A stretch of DNA of 35,234 nt from an uncultured Clostridia bacterium (GCA_947624005.1 CANQHV010000011.1:1-35234); one strand, 5' to 3'. Positions 24,032 through 32,171 are shown, counted from the first letter of the stretch. Notes: generated by a model from the letters alone, not told the origin. Translations and numbers: made by a program.

Positions 24032-25423
24032 TTATTTTAAAGATATAGTATAGCCGTCTTTCGAATCTTTTACGGTATAGCCGAGCGCTTCGATTTCCGC
24101 GCGCAGGCTGTCGGCTTTCGCCCAATCTCTGTCTTTTTTCGCCTGCCACCTTTCTTCGGCGAGCTTTTTCACTCCGTCGGGCGCGGAAAAGGCGTTCTTT
24201 GCAGCCGTTTCGGCAAAATAGTCGTCCGCCTCCATTCTGAAAAGCCCCAAAAGCGAATAGGTTTTTCTTATCTGCATTATATCGTCGGCGCAGCTTTTGT
24301 CGCCCGCGTCCGCCTTTGCCGAAGCGGCTTTGAACAGCCCGAAAAGCCTTGAAAGCGCAAGCGCGGTATTGAAGTCGTCGGACATATCGGCGTTAAAGTC
24401 GTCGTCTATCTTTTTATTGCCCGCAACGCCCTTGCCGTAGCCGTCCTCCACCTTTTTTATCACGGCGTAGAAACTGCCGAGGTGCCTTTCGGCTTCGGGG
24501 AAGAGGTTGTCGGTTATGTTCACGTCGTTGCGGTAGTTGGTTTCGAGCAGCGCGAATTTTATCGCCTCGGCTGTGAATTTTTTAAGCAAGTCCTCCAATA
24601 AAAGGCTGTTGCCGAGGCTTTTTGACATCTTCTGCCCGTTGACTTTGATAAGCCCGTTGTGCGTCCAATACTTTGCGAACTGCTTACCCGTCAGACTTTC
24701 GGTCTGCGCGATTTCGTTTTCGTGGTGGGGGAATATAAGGTCGCGCCCGCCGCCGTGAATGTCTATCTGGTCGCCGAACGCCGCGCGGTTCATCGCCGAA
24801 CATTCTATATGCCAGCCGGGGCGGCCGTCGCCCCACGGCGAACGCCAGCTTATTTCGCCCTCTTTAGCCGCTTTCCACAGCGCGAAGTCGGCGGGGTTGC
24901 GCTTTTCGTCCGCGTTTTCGACGCGAACGCCGTCGAGCATATCTTCGACCGAGCGGTTCGAAAGCGCGCCGTACCTTTTAAAGGTATCGACCGCGAAATA
25001 CACGTTGCCCGAGGGCGCGGCGTACGCGTGACCCTTTTGTATAAGCTTTTGTATGAAGTCCTGTATGTTATCTATATTTTCGGTGGCTTTGAGCCAGAGG
25101 GTGGGGTCGTCCACGCCGAAGTCCGCCATTACCTTGTTTATATGCTTTATCATATCGGCGGCGTAAACGTCGGCGGGAACTCCCGCCTCGCGCGATTTCG
25201 CGATTATTTTGTCGTCAACGTCCGTATAATTGCGGGCGTAGGTCACGTCGTAACCCGACTTTTCGAGGAATTTGCGCATTATATCGTATATAAGCGCCTG
25301 AAATCCGTGACCTATATGCGGCTCGCCCGATACGGTTATGCCGCACGCGTACATTTTTACCTTTCCCTCTTCCCTCGGCGAAAATTCTTCCTTGCGCCTT
25401 GTAAGCGTATTATATATAAGCAT
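24032..25423 (-). CDS. cysS: Cysteinyl-tRNA synthetase
   Basis: A class I synthetase of 463 aa. The start region shows MYACGITVSGEPHIGHG, combining the zinc-ligand cysteine and the HIGH signature. WHIECSAM and FPHHENEIAQTES carry the other zinc ligands, and KMSKSLGN is the KMSKS loop. The C-terminal helical anticodon region ends ALGYTVKDSKDGYTISLK. The start codon overlaps the cysE stop (TAATG), so the two genes are translationally coupled. Upstream regulation is by the cysE T-box leader. Confidence 0.97.
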   Translation of the reverse strand: MLIYNTLTRRKEEFSPREEGKVKMYACGITVSGEPHIGHGFQALIYDIMRKFLEKSGYDVTYARNYTDVDDKIIAKSREAGVPADVYAADMIKHINKVMADFGVDDPTLWLKATENIDNIQDFIQKLIQKGHAYAAPSGNVYFAVDTFKRYGALSNRSVEDMLDGVRVENADEKRNPADFALWKAAKEGEISWRSPWGDGRPGWHIECSAMNRAAFGDQIDIHGGGRDLIFPHHENEIAQTESLTGKQFAKYWTHNGLIKVNGQKMSKSLGNSLLLEDLLKKFTAEAIKFALLETNYRNDVNITDNLFPEAERHLGSFYAVIKKVEDGYGKGVAGNKKIDDDFNADMSDDFNTALALSRLFGLFKAASAKADAGDKSCADDIMQIRKTYSLLGLFRMEADDYFAETAAKNAFSAPDGVKKLAEERWQAKKDRDWAKADSLRAEIEALGYTVKDSKDGYTISLK

Positions 25424-26088
25424 TATTTTTCTCCGTCCTCTTCCGCCGCCCTGCCGCTTTTAAGGTTTTCAACCTCGCTTTCGAGCGCGAACACGCGCTC
25501 GCGCAGAGCGCAGATTTCTTCAAGATAGGGGTCTTCCTTTTCCTGATAGAGGTCTACGCCCTCTTTACTGCCGTCTATGCGCACAACGCGCGCGGGCACG
25601 CCCACTACCGTGGCATAGGGCGGGACGTCGCGGAGCACTACCGCGCCCGCGCCCACTTTCGCGTGGTCGCCCACCTTGATATTGCCGAGGACTTTGGCTC
25701 CCGCCGAGATTACGCAGTATTCGCCCACGGTGGGGTGGCGTTTGCCCGTTTCTTTGCCCGTGCCGCCGAGGGTGCAACCCTGATACAGCACGGTGCCCGT
25801 GCCCACTTCCGCGGTTTCGCCTATGACTACGCCCTGTCCGTGGTCGATAAACACCCCGGGGGCGATTTTCGCCGCGGGATGAATTTCGATGCCCGTGCGG
25901 AATTTCGCCCACTGCGAAGCCATTCTCGCAAGCAGTTTTAAGTGCATTTTATAAAGCCTGCTTGCGAAACGGTGCCACGAAAGAGCGCGCACGCCCGAGT
26001 ATGTCAGCCATATCTCGAATTTATTCCGCGCGGCGGGGTCATACTTTTTAGCCGCCGCTATGTCCATTCTCAATCTTTTGAAAAACAT
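25423..26088 (-). CDS. cysE: Serine O-acetyltransferase
   Basis: Makes O-acetylserine from serine and acetyl-CoA, the first step to cysteine. The 221-aa protein begins MFFKRLRMDIAAAKKYDPAARN and has the left-handed beta-helix of hexapeptide repeats (IHPAAKIAPGVFIDHGQGVVIG, TVLYQGCTLGGTG, HPTVGEYCVISAGAKVLG), with the catalytic DHG. The C-terminal 40 residues are acidic and helical. The ATG comes right after the terminator U-run of the leader and has no clear SD, so a start at the second Met (residue 8) is possible but less like other CysE proteins. Confidence 0.95.
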   Translation of the reverse strand: MFFKRLRMDIAAAKKYDPAARNKFEIWLTYSGVRALSWHRFASRLYKMHLKLLARMASQWAKFRTGIEIHPAAKIAPGVFIDHGQGVVIGETAEVGTGTVLYQGCTLGGTGKETGKRHPTVGEYCVISAGAKVLGNIKVGDHAKVGAGAVVLRDVPPYATVVGVPARVVRIDGSKEGVDLYQEKEDPYLEEICALRERVFALESEVENLKSGRAAEEDGEK

Positions 26089-26325
26089 AATAAAAACCGC
26101 GCGCCGCCTTTACAGCAACTGTAAAGGCGGCGCGAACCGCTGTTCCACTTTACTTCGTCCTTTCGGACCTCGTTTATATCCTACGGGGATACGCCGCGGG
26201 GATTAACCCGTGCCTTGATTTCTCGGGCGGCGCATACCTTATTCCGTCCCGCGCGCTTTCCACCGCCGCGCGCTCTCTGTAAGTCCGAAAATAAGTTTTT
26301 CCGCCATTCGGCATTGAATTTTTAA
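26089..26325 (-). promoter_or_regulatory. T-box leader, probably tRNA-Cys responsive
   Basis: On the minus strand the leader opens with AGAGAGCGCGC. A hairpin follows with GGCGGUGGAAA between GCGCGC arms, typical of the Stem I distal loop. UAUGCGCC then contains a UGC cysteine codon (26232-26234) at the specifier place. The T-box-like AGUGGAACAGCGG is at 26138-26150, and the terminator stem GCCGCCUUUACAG with CUGUAAAGGCGGC plus a U-run lies just before cysE. Uncharged tRNA-Cys would favour read-through and so raise cysE, cysS and alaS. The T-box core deviates from the common GGUGGNACCGCG. Confidence 0.75.
26101..26133 (-). terminator. Terminator of the T-box leader
   Basis: GCGCCGCCTTTACAG (26101-26115) pairs with CTGTAAAGGCGGCGC (26119-26133) around a three-base loop; GGTTTTTATT follows on the minus strand. 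Confidence 0.85.
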
Positions 26326-26327
26326 CT

Positions 26328-26356
26328 ATTATATACGATAACTTGCCAAAACGCAA
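26328..26356 (-). promoter_or_regulatory. Promoter of the T-box operon
   Basis: On the minus strand: TTGCGT (26351-26356), 17 bp, TATAAT (26328-26333); the -35 box is weak. Confidence 0.6.
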
Positions 26357-26363
26357 CCGAAAA

Positions 26364-27005
26364 TCAGGGGATTTTGTAAATATCGTTGCTTTTGCCTATC
26401 ACCCAGATTATATCGCCCGCTTTGAATTTGTAATCGGGCATAGGGTCGGGATTAAGCGCTTCGCCGCTTTTTACGGCTATTACGTTTATTTTGAACTGCC
26501 GCCTTACGCCTATTTCTTCTATCGTCTTGCCCACCCAATCGGGATTGACGGGAAGTTCGAAAATCGCAAACCCGTCCGTAAGCCCGATATAGTCCAGAAC
26601 TTTGTCGGAATTATGCCTTACCGCAAGCCTGTCTGCGATTTCGCCGTCCGAATAGATAATTTCGTCCGCGCCGATTTTGGTAAGCAGGTCGAACTGTATT
26701 TCGTCCCTCGCCCTCGCCGCGACGTATTTCGCGCCCAGCTTTTTCAAAAGGCTTGTGCATATCATACTCGCCTCGAAGTCGCTGCCTATCGTTACAAAGC
26801 AGATATCGAACGAGGGTATGTCAAGACAGCGCAACACCTCTTCGCTCGAATAATCGCAGCTCGACGCCTTGGGGAAGCGCGCGCGGTATTTGTTTATGCG
26901 CTGGGGGTTTATATCGAGCAGCGTGACGTCGTTGCCGAGGTATCTCATTCTTTCGGCAAGGTGTCCGCCCAGCCGTCCTATACCGATAATCAGAACGCTT
27001 TTCAT
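26364..27005 (-). CDS. ktrA: Ktr/Trk potassium-uptake regulatory subunit (RCK protein)
   Basis: A 213-aa cytoplasmic gating subunit of K+ transporters. The N-terminal Rossmann fold carries GIGRLGGHLA, the nucleotide-binding glycine motif, and the acidic end of strand 2 (LLDINPQRINKY). The TrkA-C domain from about residue 135 ends AGDIIWVIGKSNDIYKIP. No membrane subunit (KtrB/TrkH) is next to it. A promoter TTGCTT-N17-TATAAT (27026-27054) lies upstream and the SD GGGGAGGGGAG is very strong. It is divergent from a DeoR regulator. Confidence 0.9.
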   Translation of the reverse strand: MKSVLIIGIGRLGGHLAERMRYLGNDVTLLDINPQRINKYRARFPKASSCDYSSEEVLRCLDIPSFDICFVTIGSDFEASMICTSLLKKLGAKYVAARARDEIQFDLLTKIGADEIIYSDGEIADRLAVRHNSDKVLDYIGLTDGFAIFELPVNPDWVGKTIEEIGVRRQFKINVIAVKSGEALNPDPMPDYKFKAGDIIWVIGKSNDIYKIP

Positions 27006-27025
27006 ATTCTCTCCCCTCCCCGTTT

Positions 27026-27054
27026 ATTATATAGTATAGACCGAAAAAAAGCAA
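27026..27054 (-). promoter_or_regulatory. Promoter of ktrA
   Basis: On the minus strand: TTGCTT (27049-27054), 17 bp, TATAAT (27026-27031). Confidence 0.7.
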
Positions 27055-27154
27055 TTAAATTTTCAAAGGCGGTCGCCGAGGGCGCGAGATATTGATTTTT
27101 TTGTAATTTTTTCACAAATCGACGGAGAATTTGTTAAAATCTGTAATAAAATGT

Positions 27155-27183
27155 TTGACAAACCTGTTATATTATATTACAAT
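27155..27183 (+). promoter_or_regulatory. Promoter of the DeoR-family regulator gene
   Basis: TTGACA (27155-27160), 17 bp, TACAAT (27178-27183); the start is near 27190 and the leader is about 45 nt. An overlapping AT-rich TATATTATATTA stretch could offer a second -10. Confidence 0.7.
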
Positions 27184-27234
27184 AAATGCGATACCATTTC
27201 ATTGTGTTAAAAATTCACACGGGGGTTTTATGTT

Positions 27235-27993
27235 ATGAAGAGGGAAAGAATAGAAGAAATTGCCGAAATACTCGACAAACGCGGCAAAATGACCCTTGAA
27301 CAGCTTGAAGAAGTATTCCCGAGCGTATCGCAGATGACGCTTCGCCGCGACCTTTTTCAGCTTGAAGAGGACGGAAGAATAATAAGAATACGCGGCGGCG
27401 CAATGTCGGTTAAAGAGGTGCAGAAGGTTTCGGGCGAAGCCTACACCAAAAAGACCACAATAAACACCGACGCGAAGATAGTGATAGCGCAGAAAGCGGC
27501 GAACCTTATCGACGAGGGTTCGAGCGTGTTTATAGACGGCGGCACGACCGCAATGTATCTTTCGAAAGAACTGCCCGATATCAAGTGCAACATCTTCACA
27601 AACGGCATCGCGGTAGCTATGGAACTCGCCCAGAAAAAGCACCCCGACATAACCGTAGTCGGCGGACAGCTTATGAAAGACAACCTTTCGACCTCCTCGC
27701 CCGCCTCGAAAGATTACTTCGAACTTACCAACTTCGAAATAGCGATAGTTTCGGCGACGGCGTTTACCATAGAACAGGGCTTTTCCTGCAACAGTATGGT
27801 CGAAAGCGACCTTTTGAAAAGCGTTTTCAAAAAGGCGCGCAACGTATATATGATGCTCGACAGCTCGAAGATAGGCAAGATAAACCCCTACACTTTCGCC
27901 CGCCTCGACGACATAGACGTGCTTATAACCGACGACCACTTCCCCAAGGAATACAAAGAGCTGTTCGAAAAGAACAACATTGTGGTTATGTAA
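27235..27993 (+). CDS. DeoR/GlpR-family transcriptional regulator
   Basis: A 252-aa protein with the DeoR N-terminal winged helix (RIEEIAEILDKRGKMTLEQL, then SQMTLRRDLFQLEEDGRIIRIRGGA) and a DeoRC sugar-phosphate-sensing domain. That domain carries IDEGSSVFIDGGTTAMYLS, FTNGIAVAMELA, TVVGGQL and a final LDDIDVLITDD. Such proteins usually repress sugar or nucleoside catabolic operons and respond to a phosphorylated sugar. No sugar operon is adjacent, so the target is unknown; ktrA is divergent 229 bp away. Confidence 0.92.
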   Translation: MKRERIEEIAEILDKRGKMTLEQLEEVFPSVSQMTLRRDLFQLEEDGRIIRIRGGAMSVKEVQKVSGEAYTKKTTINTDAKIVIAQKAANLIDEGSSVFIDGGTTAMYLSKELPDIKCNIFTNGIAVAMELAQKKHPDITVVGGQLMKDNLSTSSPASKDYFELTNFEIAIVSATAFTIEQGFSCNSMVESDLLKSVFKKARNVYMMLDSSKIGKINPYTFARLDDIDVLITDDHFPKEYKELFEKNNIVVM

Positions 27994-28005
27994 CTTAAAA
28001 ATTTT

Positions 28006-28036
28006 ACCGCCGCGGCAAACTGCCGCGGCGGTTTTT
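28006..28036. terminator. Bidirectional terminator between the converging DeoR and 66-aa genes
   Basis: ACCGCCGCGGCA (28006-28017) pairs with TGCCGCGGCGGT (28021-28032), with AAAATTTT before and TTTTT after, so it serves both converging genes. Confidence 0.85.
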
Positions 28037-28040
28037 CAAT

Positions 28041-28241
28041 TCAGTCCGACCACTTGTGTTTTTCAAGCGTGCGGTCCTTTACGTCGTCGTAAAATTCGAA
28101 GTACTTTTTTCTGATTGTTTCGGGGGTATCCCCCTCTTCTATGCGCCCGAGAAGGAGCGAAAGTTCTTCGGGCGAAAAGTCGGCGGGGTCGAACTCGCCG
28201 TCGAACGCTTCGGAAAGTTTCATAAGTTCGAGTTTTGACAT
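28041..28241 (-). CDS. Small acidic protein, function unknown
   Basis: A 66-aa protein (MSKLELMKLSEAFDGEFDPADF ... EKHKWSD), helical and acidic. Its start is 7 bp past the TAG stop of the HdeD-like gene, with GTAGGTG as SD overlapping that stop, so the two are co-transcribed. No family is recognised; the central ADFSPEELSLLLGRIEEGDTPETIRKK reads like a small helix pair. Confidence 0.7.
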   Translation of the reverse strand: MSKLELMKLSEAFDGEFDPADFSPEELSLLLGRIEEGDTPETIRKKYFEFYDDVKDRTLEKHKWSD

Positions 28242-28248
28242 TGTTCAC

Positions 28249-29019
28249 CTACTTCATTGCAAGGAAAGCTTTTACGGGCGGTATCATCGTAACCGCGTCG
28301 AATATAAGCTGCGCGCCGAAAACTATAATATGCATTTCGTGCGCGGCGGCGTCGGCGGGGTCCCAAAGCAGATAGAACGCGACTATGCACTCGATAATGC
28401 CTTTTACAAGGTAGTATACGCACCGCTCGCCGTTCGAAATTCTTTTAAGCGCGTGGTTGAAAGCGTGCGCACCCTCGAAAAGTCCCAGAATACCCCAGAC
28501 TATCGAAATAAAGATTATCGGGTCGTTGTTCGGGTCGATTTTCTGGACAAGCAGCATAACGCCCAAAGCGGCGACTATAAGCGAGGTCGCCGTGCGGTTG
28601 GTTTTAAGCGTGCGGTACTCGCGCTTCGAAAGGGCGAGTATAAAGCGCACCACGCCTATTATTATCATCATTCCCGCGACGATATACGGCAGATAATCTA
28701 TGACTTGGTGGGTAACAGCCACGCACAGAACCCCGACTACCGCGTAAATCACGACGAAAGCGTAGGTTACGACCGACGCGGGTATGCGCGTGAACTTCGC
28801 AAGCTTGGGCATAGTGGTTTCGGCGGAAAATTCCTCGACTATGTAATCCCCGAACGCCGTCGGTTTTTCCTCTTCGGCGGCCGCCGCGCCGTCGTCCGCA
28901 TACGATGTGTACGAATACTCTTCGTCGTCGCCGCCGTAGGTTATTTCGTGTTCTTCCGTTATAAGCTTTTCGGTGCCCGCGGCGTATTTTTTATAGGAAT
29001 ATTCCTCGTCGTCTTCCAT
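28249..29019 (-). CDS. HdeD-like (DUF308) membrane protein with an acidic cytoplasmic N-terminus
   Basis: 256 aa. Residues 1-75 are acidic with repeated EEYSY(K/T)xYA phrases (two copies), then about six membrane helices from residue 85: VVTYAFVVIYAVVGVLCVAV, YLPYIVAGMMIIIGVVRFILAL, TSLIVAALGVMLLVQKI, IIFISIVWGILGLFEGAHAF, VYYLVKGIIECIVAFYLLW and IIVFGAQLIFDAVTMI. Paired helices of this sort with WGILGLFEG are typical of DUF308/HdeD proteins. The Tyr/Glu-rich N-terminal extension is unusual. It ends with TAG, followed at once by the 66-aa gene. The promoter TTGACA-N17-TAAAAT is clear. Confidence 0.8.
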   Translation of the reverse strand: MEDDEEYSYKKYAAGTEKLITEEHEITYGGDDEEYSYTSYADDGAAAAEEEKPTAFGDYIVEEFSAETTMPKLAKFTRIPASVVTYAFVVIYAVVGVLCVAVTHQVIDYLPYIVAGMMIIIGVVRFILALSKREYRTLKTNRTATSLIVAALGVMLLVQKIDPNNDPIIFISIVWGILGLFEGAHAFNHALKRISNGERCVYYLVKGIIECIVAFYLLWDPADAAAHEMHIIVFGAQLIFDAVTMIPPVKAFLAMK

Positions 29020-29040
29020 ATTCCTTTCCCCCTTTCGGAT

Positions 29041-29069
29041 ATTTTAACAGAATACGCCCGCGTTGTCAA
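29041..29069 (-). promoter_or_regulatory. Promoter of the HdeD-like gene
   Basis: On the minus strand: TTGACA (29064-29069), 17 bp, TAAAAT (29041-29046). Confidence 0.8.
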
Positions 29070-29111
29070 CAGCGAATTATATACGCGCGCGGCGCGCTTT
29101 TTCTTAAAATA

Positions 29112-29143
29112 CGCGCCCGCGGGTCGGCCGACCCGCGGGCGCG
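29112..29143 (-). terminator. Long palindrome after the 445-aa lipoprotein gene
   Basis: Perfect 15-bp arms (29112-29126 and 29129-29143) around GC; the minus side goes on with TATTTTAAG. Confidence 0.6.
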
Positions 29144-29157
29144 TTGATTACGTTGTA

Positions 29158-30495
29158 TTATTCTTCCGAGCCGTCCTTTTTATCGGGAGATTGCGGCATT
29201 TCTTCGACCGCTTCGACCTCTTCAACCTCTTCGGTTGTTTCGGCGGAGTTTTCCGCCGCCGCAGCTTTAAGCTTTTTCTTCTTTTTCGCGCGGGGAATGA
29301 ATACGCACATAAGCGTTACGCCCGCTACCAGAACGGGACCTACCGTAAGCCCTACTATGAACAGCGTTTTTTCAAGCTTTGTAAGGGTATAGAACCACGT
29401 TATGTCGCCCGCGTCTTTTACGTTTTTATTATTCCACTTCACGATTTCGGTAACGTCCGTATCCGAGTCCGCATAGCTGTATTTAACCACTGTTACGCTG
29501 TCTACCGAACCCGAAAAGCCGCTTATTTTGCCTTTCCAGCTTTCGTCTATCGTGTACTCCTTCATAAGTCCGTTCGCCCAGACCGTAAAGTCTATTTTAA
29601 GCCCCGTATCGTCGCCGTCCGCTTTCCACTTGCAGTCGCCCGAACTGTTGGCGTTGCGCAGCATTTTAAGCGAAGCTTCGTCCGCGTTCGCAACCTCGTT
29701 GTCTATTACCATAGTAACCGAATACGAACCGTCGGTATTTTCGGTTATTTCGGCGCTTTTTACTATATTTTCGGCGAGCGTGTTTATATTGCCGTGAATG
29801 GTTACGTTGTTGTTATTGTCCTTGCCTATTACCGATTCGCCGATATCTTCCTCTATTCCTTCGAGCGTGGGGATTTCCTCGGATTTGACCATTTTATTGT
29901 CCTCTTCCACTTTGCCCCAATCTTCGCCCTCGTGCCAGTCCACCGTAAGGATACCGTCTTCGCCCATCTTTATATCCTTGTCGTCGCCTCTGTAACGGTA
30001 GAATACGTTGGTATCAACCGAAACGCGCAAGGTAGCGTCCTCGAACGCCGATTTGAGCCCCGCGAGAATACCCGTCATACTTTCCACTTCTTTTATGGTG
30101 TAATGATAGCGGTAGCCGCAGTGGTCGCTTGTTTCGTTCCAACGGAGATAATATTCCTGCTTTATCGCGTGCGAGTCGCCGCCGCCTACTTTCGTGGTGC
30201 CGTCCTGGTCGAGAAAATAGCAGAACTTTTCGAGGTATCTTTCGTTATAGCAAGCGAGCGCCCAAAGTTTGCCCGCCGTTTCGGGGGCTTTTGCTCCGTC
30301 CGCTTTCCACTCCGCAATCGCCGCGGCGGAAAGGTCTTCGTAATAAGCTTCCTGAACGGGAGCGGTATTGTATGCGTCGGTTTTACCTTTCAGGAAATTG
30401 GTTTGCAGTTTTGTACAAGCCGCGGAAAAAGCGGCTGCGCCGCCGAGGACCGCCGTTGCGACCCCCAAAGTCAGCGCTTTGATAAATTTTTTCAT
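29158..30495 (-). CDS. Two-ended lipoprotein with C-terminal TM and acidic tail
   Basis: 445 aa. The signal peptide ends in a lipobox, FSAAC (C27). The ectodomain (30-375) has no recognised domain; it contains SDHCGYRYHYTIKEVESMTG and several Asp/Asn-rich turns. A transmembrane segment (LFIVGLTVGPVLVAGVTLMCVFI) is followed by RAKKKKKLK and a 35-residue Glu-rich tail. This matches the architecture of the 796-aa protein at 12076-14466. It is transcribed from its own promoter, which lies inside the terminator hairpin of the preceding operon. The role is unknown. Confidence 0.78.
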   Translation of the reverse strand: MKKFIKALTLGVATAVLGGAAAFSAACTKLQTNFLKGKTDAYNTAPVQEAYYEDLSAAAIAEWKADGAKAPETAGKLWALACYNERYLEKFCYFLDQDGTTKVGGGDSHAIKQEYYLRWNETSDHCGYRYHYTIKEVESMTGILAGLKSAFEDATLRVSVDTNVFYRYRGDDKDIKMGEDGILTVDWHEGEDWGKVEEDNKMVKSEEIPTLEGIEEDIGESVIGKDNNNNVTIHGNINTLAENIVKSAEITENTDGSYSVTMVIDNEVANADEASLKMLRNANSSGDCKWKADGDDTGLKIDFTVWANGLMKEYTIDESWKGKISGFSGSVDSVTVVKYSYADSDTDVTEIVKWNNKNVKDAGDITWFYTLTKLEKTLFIVGLTVGPVLVAGVTLMCVFIPRAKKKKKLKAAAAENSAETTEEVEEVEAVEEMPQSPDKKDGSEE

Positions 30496-30516
30496 AATTG
30501 CTTCCTCTCTTCGCCC

Positions 30517-30545
30517 ATTATAGCATAAAAATCGCCCCTATGCAA
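30517..30545 (-). promoter_or_regulatory. Promoter of the 445-aa lipoprotein gene, overlapping a terminator
   Basis: On the minus strand: TTGCAT (30540-30545), 17 bp, TATAAT (30517-30522). The -35 lies in the loop of the hairpin at 30528-30562. Confidence 0.7.
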
Positions 30546-30562
30546 TCAAACGGGGCGATTTT
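30528..30562 (-). terminator. Terminator of the asparaginase-GH30 operon
   Basis: AAAATCGCCCC (30528-30538) pairs with GGGGCGATTTT (30552-30562); the loop carries the next gene's -35 box. Confidence 0.75.
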
Positions 30563-30607
30563 GTAATAATTTTTTATGACAAAATACAGTTTTTTACCGT
30601 GCGGGCA

Positions 30608-32155
30608 TTACTCTTTTACAAGCCGCAACGATAAAACGCAGTTTGCGGGAATTTTCAGATTCTGCGCGGAAAGGTCGGCGAGATTGCGGTCGGCGTCGGT
30701 TACGGAAGCTTCGGCTATGCGAAAGCCTTTGGGAAGTTTTAGTTTCCGCGTGCGCGAACGGTGGTTTATAAGCACTACCGAAACGCTTTTGTCGGGCTTT
30801 TCGAAAGCGCAGACCTCCATTCCGTCAAGACCGTTGATATCGTTCGTCCGCGCCTTTATGCGCACGTCGCCCGCCGAGATATAGCGGGTGAACTGCGACA
30901 GAGTAAAATAGCGTTTGGTGGTAAAAAACGAGTACCCGTCGTCCGCGGTATAGTACAAAAGACCGTCTTCGTACCAACCGCCGTTGCCCTCGCCGCAGGT
31001 CGCCGCGCCCAGCCACCAGCACCACTGCGAGGCGGAAATCATCGTAAGGTCTTTCATCATCACGCCCGCGGTGTATATGCCCATATCTATACTTTCGTCC
31101 AGCCCGCCCTGCATAACGCAGTATTCGCTCATATGCACTTTAAGATCGGGCAGGCGGGTCTTCATATAGGTGTTGAACTGACTTCGGTAAAGTCTGCCGT
31201 TGTTCGCGCCGTAGGAATGAACCGACAGATGCCCGAGTTCGGAAAAGAAATCGTAGCGCGAAAATTCGGCAATATATTCGGCAAAATGCGACTTCGAAAG
31301 CCCCGTCACGCCGTAATTTCCGCTTTCGAAAAAGTCGGGCTTTATATCCGCGCCCGTTTCTTTGTTGTAGGCGCAAAGCCGCGTGTAGAACACGTCGTAA
31401 AATTCGGCGAGTTCGGCGGGCTCGAAATGGCAACCCTCCTGAGTGGCGTATTCGCCTCCCCACTTCCACTGCGGCTCGTTTACGGGGCTTATGTAAATTT
31501 CGGGCGGATTTTCAAGCGCCGAGAATTTTTCGCGGAAAAAATCGGCGATTATCAGCATATAGTCCGCAAAAGCCGAATAATTTTCGCGCAGAAGGTTGCT
31601 TTCGTATTCTCTGTCCGCGTTGCCCTTTTTGTTGCGCGTCAAAAGATAGTGCGGCGAATTTGCAAACAGCACCACCGTTCGGACGTTTCCCGTATCGAGG
31701 CACTTGTCAAGCACGTTCAACGCGGCGGCGTCGCGCGTGAAATCGTAATTTTCGGGGTCGGAAAAGGACGCGGGCGAATTATAGTTTTCGGCTATAAAAA
31801 AACTTTCGGTCGCGCGGGTCGCGCCGTCCTCGTAGCCGTTTTCAAGCTCTTTCGTGCCCGCGCCGACGTTGTAGCGCACCACGTCGAGCCTCATACCGTC
31901 GTCGCCGTAAAGCTTTTCGGCGAACCCTACCGCGGCGGCGTCGTCTTTGCCTATGTCCTGAAAGGTCCAGGCTCCGCTCATTCCGAAGCCCTCCATCGTC
32001 TAAAACCTGACCGACGGGTCGATTTTAAGCGATACGGGCGCAAATTCCACCCCGACGGCGTAAGCCGACAGAATAAAACAGGCGGCAAAAACAAGGCTTG
32101 CCGCCACCAGCGCAACCCGCCGCCAACCCGTGATTTTACGCTTTGCTTTTTGCAT
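30608..32155 (-). CDS. Glycoside hydrolase family 30-like enzyme with an in-frame amber codon
   Basis: The catalytic part (462 aa from the ATG at 31996) begins EGFGMSGAW, keeps the likely acid/base Glu in SPVNEPQWKWG (E174) and nucleophile in KVHMSEYC (E291), and ends in a small beta domain. This resembles GH30 enzymes such as beta-1,6-galactanases. Upstream in the same frame, an ATG at 32155 with SD GGAGG encodes a signal sequence (RRVALVAASLVFAACFILSA) and then SLKIDPSVRF, a TAG at 32000-32002, and TMEGFGMSG. GH30 proteins often have a residue pair like QT before the EGFG, and TAG differs from CAG (Gln) by one base. So a nonsense change probably split an exported enzyme, leaving a catalytic domain with no signal peptide and no SD at its own ATG. 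Confidence 0.8.
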
Positions 32156-32171
32156 CGGTTCCCTCCGCATA

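Noticed and set aside
28141-30528. Very long open frame on the plus strand (795 codons)
   Set aside because: It runs antisense through the HdeD-like and lipoprotein genes, whose minus-strand frames have signal peptides, membrane helices, SDs and promoters. The open antisense frame comes from codon bias.
32000-32002. TAG reassigned to an amino acid in this genome
   Set aside because: veg and the HdeD-like gene end in TAG with normal protein ends and, for the latter, a gene start immediately after.
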